Assembly: GCA_039654915.1 (NCBI GenBank)
Contig: CM077598.1
Location: 73,932,041 to 73,996,040, forward strand
Reading direction: 5' to 3'
Length of the DNA: 64,000 nt
Source: Aquilaria yunnanensis
Lineage: Eukaryota; Streptophyta; Magnoliopsida; Malvales; Thymelaeaceae
The position numbers and the translations under genes are program-made. The notes below the pieces were generated by a model, which was not told where the DNA came from, made no database searches, and was given only the letters and a program-made list of their open reading frames with translations. Shown here in pieces: positions 1 through 10,206 of the stretch (position 1 is its first letter; each line of letters starts with the position of its first letter).

Positions 1-2115
1 CGTCCTAGTGTAAACCTTAAGGTGTTCAAGCTTTTGAATTAAGTCTAAGGGTGGAATTGTGGGGTTATCCCACCATGCGGGAGGCAGCCAAGACTTGATA
101 ATTAGTCAAAAATGTTGGGCACATGTGTACGAATGAGTTTAAGACAAAGAAAGCAGAATTAGTGAGAAAGAAAATGACATAAAGAGGTTAAGCTTGTTAA
201 GTGTGTTTTGTGCCCTTCAGCTCATTTAAGGCCATTTAAGTGGCCAAATCACTTATTCCTCTCTCATTTTCATCCTCCCCTAGCCCAAGAACACAGCCAT
301 ACTTCCTCCATAGCCACCACACCTTCAAACTTGCAATTGATTGAAATTGAAGGCAAAAGGAAGCAAGTGGAAGCAAACTTGAGCTACTTCTTGGATACTT
401 CAAGGACCAAGTTTGATTTTTGGCCTACCCACTTTGGTAAGGGTTCTCTTTCTCTCATGGATTGTTTTCTATATTTTCAAGCAACCATGGAGCTAGGGCC
501 AAGCTTGGTACAGAGCCATGAGCTTGATCAACCAAGCTTAGTGATGCGAGTGCGCTTATTAAAGGTTTTGTGACTTACTGTGAAGTGCACAAAGATGACA
601 GTGAAATGAGGGTTTCTAGAGCCCAAAGTTAGTACTAACTAGTGCTAAAATTCTCCTAAGACCAAGCATTACCTTGAGGAACACTGCCATAGTGATTTGG
701 TTATGTTTATTATGTGTTTTATGGACTAACCTATGGTATATGTTGCTGCCACATTTCATGTGTTTGCTGTTTGTGTTTGGCTGCTCATTTGGTTGCTATA
801 TCTTGTATATATGCATTGTGGTTTTTTTGTTTTAGTGTATTTGGAAGCAAGTACTAATGGTGGTTACATTGCCTATTGAATCCAAGTGTTACCCTTACTA
901 AGTTTCTTAATGAAACTTACTCCGCTCAATTCTGTCATTTCAGGTCCAGCTGAAAATCACATTCAAACTAACCTTTGGGGTTTGAGTTCTAATCTAAAAT
1001 TTTAGGTACACGAAATTCCATATGTCTAGTTGTAATCTGGAAAGTTTGGTGATTTTAGGAGCGGATTTGATATTTTTAATGGTGGTACTTATTGTGTTGT
1101 AAAGCAGCTGTCCAGCATCCTGTTTTTGAAGTCCATTGTGTCTTAGGACCTCCTATATCCTAGGGTGCGTATTTAGCTGAGTTACGACCATATTGTAGTA
1201 CATGTATGCATGGACATGTAGTGTATGTAAAATGAGACAAGTATGTGAACATTTGAGTAATGTTTTGGCTTTGTAAGTGATGTGGTGCAAAGCTGCCTAA
1301 GTGTGAATGATGGGATGCTTACTTGTAAATTCTGTTTTGGACACATAAATTTGTTAAAAGAAAGGTAATGTGATTCCTATGTGTAATGGACATATATGAG
1401 ATAGCCTTGGAGGGCTTTCCCCTTGTGAATGAAGTGTTTGCATGGTTTGGAAAAATTGTTTGGGCAAAATGGTCCAAAAGTTCCCAGAATTTTTACTCTA
1501 GACGTAAAGTTTAATATATCCCTTTGTAGAATGAATCCTGGTTTAAAATTTTGACCATACCCAGAGGACATCTAGTTGGTTAACTAGGCTTTGGAATATC
1601 TAGATTTAGAACCCTCTAGCCAAAGATATGATGTTGGAAATTTGGATGAGTTACTATTCATTTGGTCCAAACTTTGGAACCAACTTAAAAAATCCATAAC
1701 TTGATCCATAGGTGGACTATTGATGTAAAAAAAATTCCTTGGTTTGATCTAAGTCTTTACTTGATAATGGAGCAAGGAAAAAAAGGGTAGTAAATGGCTA
1801 GGATGATACAGTTTATTGGTGGAAGTTACAGGTGTAGTGGCTGGTCACTAGAACTTAACAAGATTGCCTAATGTGTTGTAGCCATGATTAAGACTTCTGG
1901 TTGTGTTTTTCTTCTTTGCTGCCATGGTGTGTATGAAATTTGAATATGTGTGTGTTGCTTGGACCAATATGCATCTGTTTACATAGTGCCTAAGAGGGCC
2001 ACTTGGGTATGCACACTAAGGGTAGTGTTCTGATGGCCTACAGAACATTACCATTCTTGGGAGTCTAAATGCACAATTTTGGCATCATAATTGGATTACC
2101 CTAGAGTGGGTAACA
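1..2115 (+). repeat. 5' LTR of the Tekay-type element (left part outside window)
   Basis: Bases 1 onward align with 50290 onward, for example the shared stretch around 'ggggttatcccacca'. The LTR ends in GGGTAACA at 2115, the inverted complement of the TGTTACC start of the 3' LTR at 49921. The primer site follows within 6 bases. Eye comparison of the first 140 aligned bases shows about 8 differences, so the two LTRs are well diverged and the insertion is old. A 121-codon frame at 208-573 is not kept in the other LTR copy and I do not regard it as a gene. Confidence 0.85.
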
Positions 2116-2293
2116 GAAGTTGGTATCAAAGTTGGTATCAGTGCATGGTTTATACATGTACATAGCATATAGTTGCATTGCATGCATCTACATATATGAA
2201 CTCAGTTTGGTTAGCTGCTAGTGTCAGTTACCATTGAAATACCTATGATCTTTATATGTGCTCCATGATGGATCATCAATGGAGGAAGTAAAC
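2116..2293 (+). promoter_or_regulatory. Primer binding site (two Met-type motifs) and short leader
   Basis: The leader opens with two tRNA-Met-like primer motifs in tandem: TGGTATCAAA at 2121-2130 and TGGTATCAGTGC at 2133-2144. The plant initiator-Met primer site is TGGTATCAGAGC, so each copy is slightly mutated. The rest of the leader up to the gag start shows nothing else I recognise. Confidence 0.7.
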
Positions 2294-3646
2294 ATGGCTG
2301 CCATAAGGAGAGAGGAACCGCCCCGAAGGCCTCCTACTAATTCTGGGCAACAAAGAAATGAATAGAATAGAGTGAATCAAGGGCAACAGGGGGTACCAAA
2401 CCCTGAAGTGCCTAAGGTTTGGTTAAAGCTTCAGAAGAACTTAGCTATAATCAATGAGAACTTAATGAGGCTAATTCAAGGACAACAGCAGGGAGTCCAA
2501 GTAGCTCCAGTAGAACCAATTTGGGATGCACAGCAACAACCAGAAGAGGATACTAGGAACACATCTAAATATGTTTCTTCTGGAAGCTTAGAAGACACAA
2601 ATGATAAAACTTTTGAGGAGGAAGATGAAGATAGGAGAAATCCAAGAGGAAGAAGACTAAGGTCTGTAATTGGTCAGGTATCCAGGATGAATCTCTCAAT
2701 CTATAACCATTCCTCCACTAGGAATGAGATTGAGAATGTCCATCAGAGAAGATCCAAGAGAAGGCAAAGAGATCGTAGAGAACATCACCATATAGAGGGC
2801 TCTCACAGATCTAGGAGACATAGATCAGATGATCTAGAAGGCCTATATGAGGTCAGACTATTGAAGAGGTTCCGAGGCCTAAGACCTCCACAGTTTGATG
2901 GAATAGCTGGGCCAGAGAAAGATGAGGAGTGGTTAATCTTCTTTGAAAAAATGTTTGAGAGGATGCCACTCAGCTCCACCAGGAGTGTCACTGGCTACCT
3001 ACAATCTGGTAGGCAGTGCAGCGATGTGGTGGAGGAACACCAGAGATAGGTATGCTTTCTAGAAGGGGAGAAGGGCAGTAAGAGATATTGAGATGAGCTG
3101 GCTAGAGTTCACATAGCTATTCTAGGAGTAGTACATCAGTGATGCTATCAAGGATATGAAGCAAGTTGAATTTGATGCTCTAAGGCAGGACAACCTTAGT
3201 GTCCTAGGCTATGAGCATAAATTCAATTAGTTGGTGAGGAATGCTCTGCAGTATCATGGACTGGAGGAATTGAACGCCAAAAGATTTGTCAGAGGGCTAA
3301 AGTCAGACATTAGAAAGCCTGTTAGACCTTTTGGAGCAATTACATACTATGAACCAGTGTAGAAAGCTCTATTAGTAGAGCAAGAGGAGTATGAGACTAA
3401 GTACTTTCCTAGTGGACCAGGGGAAAGTAGTGAGGCAGGAAGCAAGCAGAAGAAACCAAAACATGGCAAGGGAATTGCCAAGAGTTTCCATTTTGGTGGT
3501 GAGGGCAAGGTTAAAAGGAAGTTCCCTAGCTTAAGGTGCCCTAAATGCAAGAAGTTTCATGGAATGAAACCTTGCTATTTTAACCCCCAAGCATGTCTAA
3601 GATGTGGATCCATGGATCATTGGATCAGAGACTGCCCACAGGCTTA
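2294..3646 (+). pseudogene. gag: gag of the Tekay-type element, broken
   Basis: Gag is the structural protein that forms the cytoplasmic particle around the element RNA. The likely start is ATG at 2294, which is in frame with the long open part at 2372-3049 and separated from it by a TAG at 2363. The middle is rich in Arg/Ser/Glu. The 'PPQFDG' region near 2886 resembles the start of the retrotransposon gag core. After 3049 the frame is lost by stops and indels. A zinc knuckle of the form C-x2-C-x4-H-x4-C (CLRCGSMDHWIRDC) is readable at 3594-3635, confirming the end of gag. It directly precedes protease. Non-functional. Confidence 0.75.
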
Positions 3647-3819
3647 ACGGAGGCCAGAAGACAAAGGTCTAGTAGGGCCTATTGGGGCAGGACTTAGAGG
3701 CGGAGCACCAAGGGAGGGACAGCAGAGGCCAGTTCCTCCAGTGCCTTAGCTTCCAGTGTAGAAAGCTGGCAGAGTCTTCTAACTGGAGAGGCTAGAGATC
3801 AGAGCAGGGAGGAGCACTA

Positions 3820-4230
3820 AGAGGTAACATTTACCTTAATGGTATGCCTGTTAGTGTTCTATTTGATACTAGTGCATATGTATCCATAATGTCTAAGAAA
3901 TTTGTGAATGCCATGAAGTTGCCTATGGAAATCATGCCTAGGATATCCTTAGTGAAAACAGAACATAGTGAATGTCTTTTCACTAATGACCTAGCTAAGG
4001 ATTGTGACTAGTAGTAGGAAAGACTAAGGTTATGAAAAATCTACTAGTGTAAGACATTCCTAAGTATGATTTAGTGTTGGGTATGAATTGGCTTGCTATG
4101 CATAGCATAAGAATTGATTGTGCTAAGAGGGAAATCACATTGCCTGATGGTGAAGTGCCTGCATTAGTGGATTCTAAGGAATTAGTGTATGAAATGCATG
4201 GCATGGAGCTAGAAGTACTAGATTAGATTC
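3820..4230 (+). pseudogene. Aspartic protease region of pol (Tekay-type), degenerate
   Basis: The retroviral-type aspartic protease cuts Gag-Pol. Around 3847-3900 the frame reads VSVLFDTSAYVSIM. The expected active-site triplet D-[ST]-G-A appears as D-T-S-A (Asp codon at 3865), so the glycine of the motif is replaced by serine. The flanking hydrophobic stretch and a downstream 'YDLVLGMNWLAMH'-like segment near 4067-4104 (typical of the end of Ty3/gypsy protease) support the call. Premature stops (for example TAG after 'DLAKDCD' near 4010) interrupt it. It sits between the gag knuckle and RT as expected. Confidence 0.7.
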
Positions 4231-4267
4231 CTGTGATTTCTAAGCATGATTATTGTTATGCATTGAA

Positions 4268-5218
4268 TCAATTGCACTGTGAAGAAGAAGTAGATAGAAT
4301 ACCTGTAGTGAGAGACTTTTGACAAGTCTTTCCTAAAGACCTGCCAGGTATTCCTTCACTAAGGGAAATTGAGTTTGAGATCAAGTTGCAACTAGGAGCT
4401 AGTCCCATACCCATACCTCCTTTCAGAATGCCAATCACAGAGATGAATGAGCTCAAGAAACAACTTGATGAACTTCTTGAAAAGGGGTTCATAAGGCCAA
4501 ATGTTTCACCCTGGGGAGCTCTTGTTCTCTTTGTGAAGAAGGAGGATGGATCGTTGAGACTATGCATTGACTATTGAAAGCTTAATGTAGTGACTACCAA
4601 GAACAAGTATCCATTCCCTAGGATTGATGATCTGTTTGATCAACTCAGGGGAGTTAAGATCCTCTCTAAGATAGATTTGAGATCTTGATACTTCCAATTG
4701 AGAGTAAAGGAAGAAGATATTCCTAAGACTGCATTCAGGACTAGATATGGGCATCATGAGTATGCAGTCATGCCATTTAGTCTGACTAATTCCCCACCTA
4801 CTTTCATGGACCTAATGAATAGGTGTTCAGACCACATCTAGACAAATTTGTGTTTGTGTTCATTGATGACATCCTAGTGTATTCCAAGGATGAAAATGAA
4901 CATGAACATCATCTGAAGATTGTCTTAAAGGCTCTATTGGAACATCAACTTTATGCCAAGTTATCCAAGTGTGAATTCTGGATAAAGGAAGTGTCTTTCT
5001 TTGGGCACATCACAGATGCACAAGGCCTTAAGGTAGACCCTAAAAAGGTCAAGGCAGTGCAAGAGTGGGAAAGACCAAAGATTGTGAAGGAAATTAGAAG
5101 TTTCCTAGGATTAGCTGGATGCTATAGGAGATTTGTATCAGGCTTTTCCATGATTGCCTCAATTCTTGCTCATTTGACCAAGAAGGGTCAAAGATTTGAG
5201 TGGACTGAGAAGTGCTAA
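4268..5218 (+). pseudogene. Reverse transcriptase domain (Tekay-type), broken
   Basis: Copies element RNA into DNA. Readable motifs in order: '[19 protein letters not shown]' (fingers), 'LRLCIDY*KLN', '[13 protein letters not shown]', 'FMDLMNR', the catalytic box FIDDILVYS near 4860-4885, '[10 protein letters not shown]', and '[14 protein letters not shown]'-like thumb/connection near 5090. Breaks: TGA at 4575 (CGA to TGA), TGA near 4687 (GGA to TGA), a one-base deletion near 4822 that moves the frame just before the catalytic box, and TAA at 5216. The order and spacing match Ty3/gypsy RT, and the wording of the motifs is chromovirus-like. Dead. Confidence 0.88.
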
Positions 5219-5664
5219 AAGAGTTTCCAGGAGCGCAAGTAGAGTTTGATTGAATCTCTAGTGTTGATTCTTCCTGATCCAAGTAAGCCCTACATCATAT
5301 GTACATATGCATCTAGGTTTGGGTTAGGTTGTGTGCTTATGCAAGACAAAAATGTCATTGCTTATGGGTCAAGGCAGTTAAGACCCCATGAGCAAAATTA
5401 TCCTACCCATGACCTAGAATTGGCATCAGTGATTTTTGCTCTGAAGCAATGGAGACATTACTTGATGGGTAGTTCCTTTCTGATCTACACTGACCATAAG
5501 AGCCTAAAGTACTTGTTCACTTAGAAAGAGTTGAACATGAGGCAAAAGAGATGGTTAGAGTACATCAAGGACTATGACTGCAGTATACAATACACAAAGG
5601 GCAAAGGCAATCTAGTAGCAGATGCCTTGAGTAGGAGGTACATAGGACTTTTGAAGGGAGGATC
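5219..5664 (+). pseudogene. Gypsy-type RNase H domain (Tekay-type), broken
   Basis: RNase H removes the RNA strand during reverse transcription. Readable pieces: '[19 protein letters not shown]' (the first catalytic Asp of the usual TDAS is a Tyr here), '[23 protein letters not shown]' (catalytic Glu in the DLEL segment), '[12 protein letters not shown]' (second Asp kept) and 'GNLVADALSRR' (final Asp kept). Stops at 5239 and 5522 interrupt it. The domain ends at the insertion point of element A; the host sequence resumes at 48456. Confidence 0.85.
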
Positions 5665-5669
5665 CATAG
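5665..5669. repeat. Target site duplication CATAG, left copy (element A)
   Basis: CATAG directly precedes the TGATGG end of element A and is repeated exactly at 48451-48455 after its other end. A 5-bp duplication is the rule for Ty3/gypsy integrase. The match proves that 5670-48450 went in as one insertion that later grew. Confidence 0.92.
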
Positions 5670-6528
5670 TGATGGCCGGGGGCCTTATCGTTTAGAGTCA
5701 AGGTGACTGGTGGAGAGACTTCTAGGAGGAAGAACGCCTGGAGGATGGTTCGTCCTTGGGAGTGTGCCTGAATGTCCAGAAATAAAGGGTTAGGAGGCCC
5801 CCGGAATGTGTTTCCGGGGGGGGAGCCTCCGACGCCCAAGTCAGTGGTGGCTGAGAAAGGGCAGAGGAAATAGCACAAAGGGGCTGAAGAGTCTCGCTTG
5901 GTGATTCTCTCAGAGTTTGGGAGTCAGATCTTTGCCAACTAACCTCCTGCCAAGTATTTATTTCTTGGTATTTATAGGAGTACCTAGCCCGTTCAGATCG
6001 CGACACGCGTTCGGTAGGATGTTCCCTGAGTTTTTGGGCGTAGGGGACAGATAGCTGGTAGTAGGTTGCCTTGAGCCTTGTGCTGAGATGGGCCATGATG
6101 TGATTTTTATCGCGTCAGCGTGTCAGAGCGCCTTTTGAGGCGGCTTATGATGTCTGTTAAAGGACGTGTCAGAGGCTTCCTTAAATGCTTCCTTAAATGC
6201 TCCTGCCATACTCCCGAGGTCCCTGGGCGAGGTCATCCTTTGGTACGGACGGTGCCACTTCGGGAAACACGCCCTCAGTTCGAGGGTACCCAGCTTCAGG
6301 GAGATCATGTTTGGCCCGCAATGGCTGGTGCCTCTTTTTCGAAGGTGATCTGTTTGCAACCTCGGGGGGCTAGTAGTATCCTCAAGTTTCCTGGCGTGCC
6401 GAGCTCGGAGCTCTTCGTCTATCTCCCGAGGTGTATGATCCCACCTTTACTCGGGTTGTGCCAGTTTCTTCTGGCCATTCTTGTGGCAGGGAGTTCGGCC
6501 AGATAGAGGTGATAGCCTTTGGCTATCA
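5670..6528 (-). repeat. 3' LTR of element A
   Basis: This 859-bp copy reads, on the minus strand, TGATAGCC...GGCCATCA. It aligns end to end with 47578-48450 except for a 16-base deletion near 6300 (lost 'gttccgccttcgggga'). TATAAATA on the minus strand near 5970 is the LTR TATA box. Its start forms the hairpin GATAGCC-AAA-GGCTATC. Confidence 0.93.
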
Positions 6529-6532
6529 CATG

Positions 6533-6541
6533 CCCCCCTTT
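6533..6541 (-). promoter_or_regulatory. Polypurine tract of element A
   Basis: On the minus strand AAAGGGGGG is followed by CATG and then the LTR start TGATAGCC. It is the plus-strand DNA primer site. The same tract plus the 4-base CATG spacer occurs in C and D. Confidence 0.85.
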
Positions 6542-7038
6542 GGAAAGCCGAAGTGAAGACTTCGGTTTTGCATCTCTTTCCGAGGTTGTTCTTGGGAGTC
6601 TCTTAGGAAGCTCAACCCGTTCCGAGGATGCACCTCTTGCCCAAAGGTATGGGCTGTTCGGCCTTGTCCTGTTCTTTGGTGTCTTCGATGCGGAGCCTGT
6701 TCCAAAGATACACCTCTTGCCCGAAGGTCAATGGCTATTTGGCCATAGCCTATCTCTTGGTGTCCTCGAGGTAACCTGCTTTTTCTTCTTGCAGGTCTGT
6801 GTAACGTCGTGTCTGATGGCCAAGCGTGTTAGTCTAACCGACGTGTCCCAGTTTTTTTGGGATGTCAGAAGACGTGTCCCCTGTTTTGGCGCGACGATTG
6901 ACACGTGGCGCTTTGCCATTGGAGGAGAGTCGCGTCGGTTACAGAGGGTGCGCCTTTTCAGGTGCAGAGGGCAGTTACGGCGACGGTTCGCCTCCAAAAG
7001 GGTAGTTATGACGACGTTTCGGTTACCAACCTTTGGCC

Positions 7039-7046
7039 TATAAATA
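7039..7046 (+). promoter_or_regulatory. TATA box of the antisense gene in element A
   Basis: TATAAATA within 'ggcctataaata', 259 bases upstream of the aORF start. The same motif stands at the same place in C, D and E, and it faces away from the LTR promoter direction. Confidence 0.65.
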
Positions 7047-7297
7047 ACCCATTCCATCATACGTCCCATTTGCTTTTACTTCTGCTCTTTCCTCTGCTTT
7101 GCCCCTGTTTTCGTACCTTCTTGCTTTTTGTGGCGGAGCTGCCTTAATCAGAGCTTTTTTCAGCCAACTTTCACGACAGCGTCCTCAGACTTTGGCAAAT
7201 CTTTTGGTGGGTTTTTGTTTTCCAGAGTGTTTTGATTCCTCTGTTCTTTTGAGTTTTTTCCGGAAACTATTTTCTTTCCTTTTTCGAACTCGTTTTC

Positions 7298-9704
7298 ATG
7301 TCGAAAATGCCTATCCCTGAGAGCTTGCAGCCTCTTTTAGCCCATCCTTGTTGCACCACCCCCGCAAAATTAGAGAGGTGGAAGAAAAAGTTCTTTCTTC
7401 CCTCTTACGCCATTACTAGGCTGCCTCGCTCTAGCCATTATGCTTTTTCAAACCATAGTAACGAGGTTACCATAGTATCCTCCCCCGAAGATGGTTTGCG
7501 AGTTCTGCCAATTTCATGGCATTGCTGTGAATCAGCTTCCCCCGAACTCGTACTGCTATTTTAATGCCTTCCTCTGTATGTGTGGCGTCTTCGGGATAAA
7601 ACCCCATTTTATAATCTTCATGCAGTACTACAAGCTCTTTGTGGTCCCGAAGGGTGGCTTCTATTTTATGCTACCTCGGGGATCCGGGAGCAAAAAATTC
7701 ATGTTCACCTTCGCCACCAAGGACAGCTGGCGGGGGTGGCAATAGAAATTCTTATTCCTGAATATGGAGGAGGCCTGGTCGTATGTTTCGACCAAGTGGG
7801 CTCAGGGAAAGTTAGATGTGGACGTTGTTGATCCGAGGTTGTTGCTGACTCTAGAGTTGGCTTCCACTTTCGCGGATTTCGACGGCCGCATCCACGCCGT
7901 CTCCGACTGGGCTCCCAAGGTCGCGCCGCGCTCTCTGTACCCCTTCCCTATCAACTGGAGGTTGATGACCGAAGAGGTCCTCCGGGAGTTAAAGGTGGTT
8001 AAGGAGCACGAGACCGACCTCGAGATGCCAGCTCCTGCCATCGCCGGGAAGGATTCCTGGTTGGTCAAGCTTCTAAAGGAGGAAATTTCTTTTGAAACGC
8101 TTGTCGAAAGTGAGTTGTCTTCTACTCCCTTGCTGTTTTTTCCTCGGACTTACGCTGATGTCTTTTTTCTTTTTCAGAAATGGGCGACGGGACTGCTGCA
8201 TTTTACAAGTCCCTTTTCTCCGGCCACGTGGAGAAGCGCGATCAGACAAAGAAGGCGACTTCCCGATGGCGGAAGTCTACCGGCGCTGGGCCTTCGGCTA
8301 AACGGGCAAAGAAAAGTGCCCAGGTTCCTGTGGAGGAAATTTCCGAGGAGGCTGATGAGGAGCCTGGGGCAGCCGAGATTCCGCCGAATGAGGCTTCAGC
8401 CGAGGTCCCTGCCGCTGCCGAGGTTCCTTCCGCCGACGTCCCTCCCCAGAGCCCTTCTGCGCCGCAGGCCCTTCTGGAGGCCGTGGCAGAGGCTCCTTCT
8501 GCTGAGGAGCGGCATAAGAAGAAAGGCAAGGCGATTTCGACCGAGGAGTCTCAGGACTCCGAGGACGTCGTGGTCGAAGTACTGCCAGGTTTGTTGTTTT
8601 AAGAACAAGTATGGCTCTTTTGTTTTTCTGAATTTTTCCTTTGTCTCTGACCTGCTTCTCATTTTCGCCATGCAGGGGAGTTGCTTACCTCGAACTGGAC
8701 GGCCGAACACGCGAAGGCGCGGGCCCTTCACGACGCCAAAGTCCCGCAAGGGAAGATACCAAAAAAGCCTTTCTGGAGATTCACGGAGGACATGAACTTG
8801 TACTCCCAGGACTGTCCTGAAATGGCGAAGCAGATTTCGAAGGGGGTGCTTACAGAGGCCTCCTTCAAGGCTATTGCGGCGGCCCATCCGGACGATGACA
8901 CCCTTGCCACGAAAGTCACCGAGCATGCTGCTCAGGTATGTTCTTCACACCTTTTTCCCTTCAATTTTTCCTAAGTGCTTGGCTCTTACTGACCTTGCGT
9001 TCATCTTTTTGAAGCTGCTGGGGTACGCCGGCTTTCTCCGAGTTCGGGTGGCCAGGCAGGCGGCGTTCCGAGCTTCGGCCTTAGAGACCTTAGAGAAAGC
9101 GAAGGTCACGCGCTCAGCATTGATCGCCAAGAACCAGCAGCTGTCAGATGCTGCGAAGAAAGAAGTTGCTGCCCTTCGGGAGGAGTTCCGGAAGGAGAAG
9201 GAAGATCTTGAGAAGAACTCCTCTCTGAAGATTGCTGACCTCGGCAATCAGGTGAAAGGGATGCTTGCTGCCAACCAAGACCTTTTCAAAGATAAGTCAG
9301 ATTCTGACAATCTCATTCGGTCGTTGGTGAGCGAGAAAAAGGCTCTCGAAGCTGAGGTCCAGTCTTTGAAGAAGGAGCCCGATGCGAAGAAGAGGGTAAA
9401 GGCGCTAAAGAAGGAGGTTGCAGACTTGAAGGACGAGCTTGAGGACCTTGAGGTTGAGAAGGACAAATCCGACCAAATGACCAAGGTCGCCTTCCAAGAC
9501 GGATTCTGCCTTGCTCGGCACCAAGTCCTTGAGAGGTTCCCAGGTCTGGACCTCTCTTTTTTGGAAGCTCTCAACATTCCCGAGGGGCCTCGATGGTCCT
9601 GGTCCAAAATCAAGCACCTGAACCTGCCTTCCACATTTCCGGCGCCGAAGGTGGTGGAAAAGGGCACAGAGGCTGGTGGCTCCCCGGACGCTGAGAACCC
9701 TTAG
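7298..9704 (+). pseudogene. Antisense extra gene (aORF) of element A, broken
   Basis: A copy of the four-exon antisense gene seen intact in element C. It starts with ATG at 7298 (MSKMPIPES). Introns by homology: 8110-8177, 8589-8675 and 8936-9014; exon 3 is 260 nt as in the other copies. Exon 1 carries the conserved domain ('VCEFCQFHGIAVNQLPPN', 'FPINWRLMTEEVLRELKVV'). Exon 2 is rich in Pro/Ala/Glu. Exon 4 (9015-9704) is a long heptad-like, Lys/Glu-rich stretch, probably a coiled coil. Breaks: a deletion of about 30 bases near 7470 shifts the frame, and TAG at 7743 replaces a Gln codon. The third acceptor reads TTTTTGAAG rather than TTTTCGCAG but keeps AG. Function unknown; I recall the N-terminal part as the 'putative gypsy-type transposon' domain family. 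Confidence 0.8.
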
Positions 9705-9839
9705 GCTGTTTTGGGGGCCTTTTCCTTTTTTCCTCTTCGTTTTTGTGTTCCTTCTTCGGGCACTTCTTCTTTGTAAGCCTGATCATTCTCAATGAATATA
9801 TATTTTTTTGGCTATGTCTTTTTGCAAGATTTTGCATTT

Positions 9840-10080
9840 CCATTGTCCCGAACAAGTTCGCTCAAGAGACTTCGGGAAACCTGCAATCACCAAAATTTAT
9901 TACCCGCTTTTTTTGACGAGTATTTTCGCAAGATTTTTGTTTCCCACTTTCCCGAGCATGATGGCTCAAGGGACTTCGGAAAATCACATCTGCACTTTTT
10001 GCGTTGATTACTTTCGCAAAATTTTTGTTTTCCATTTTCCCGAGGATGATGGCTCAAGGGACTTCGGAAAATCACATATG
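9840..10080 (-). repeat. Short tandem-repeat block between aORF and pol, element A (3 units)
   Basis: Three copies of a unit with core CCCGAnCAnGnTnGCTCAAG plus GACTTCGG start near 9846, 9951 and 10035. The last two are almost identical over about 80 bases. The corresponding block has seven units in C and D. Confidence 0.75.
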
Positions 10081-10206
10081 CGCTTTTTTATGGCGAACAC
10101 CTTCGCGGAATTCTGTCTTGCACCATTTTCTACACTTAAGAATTTTTTCTCAAGGACATTCTGTACTTAGGATATTTTTTGCACAACACAATCCTTCCGC
10201 TCCATC

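Noticed and set aside
208..573. A 121-codon frame in the Tekay 5' LTR
   Set aside because: The matching part of the 3' LTR (from about 50515) has stops and indels, so the frame is not conserved.
6120..7043. Several 80-170-codon + strand frames around the A 3' LTR
   Set aside because: They run through LTR and untranslated sequence, overlap each other and are not kept in the other copies.
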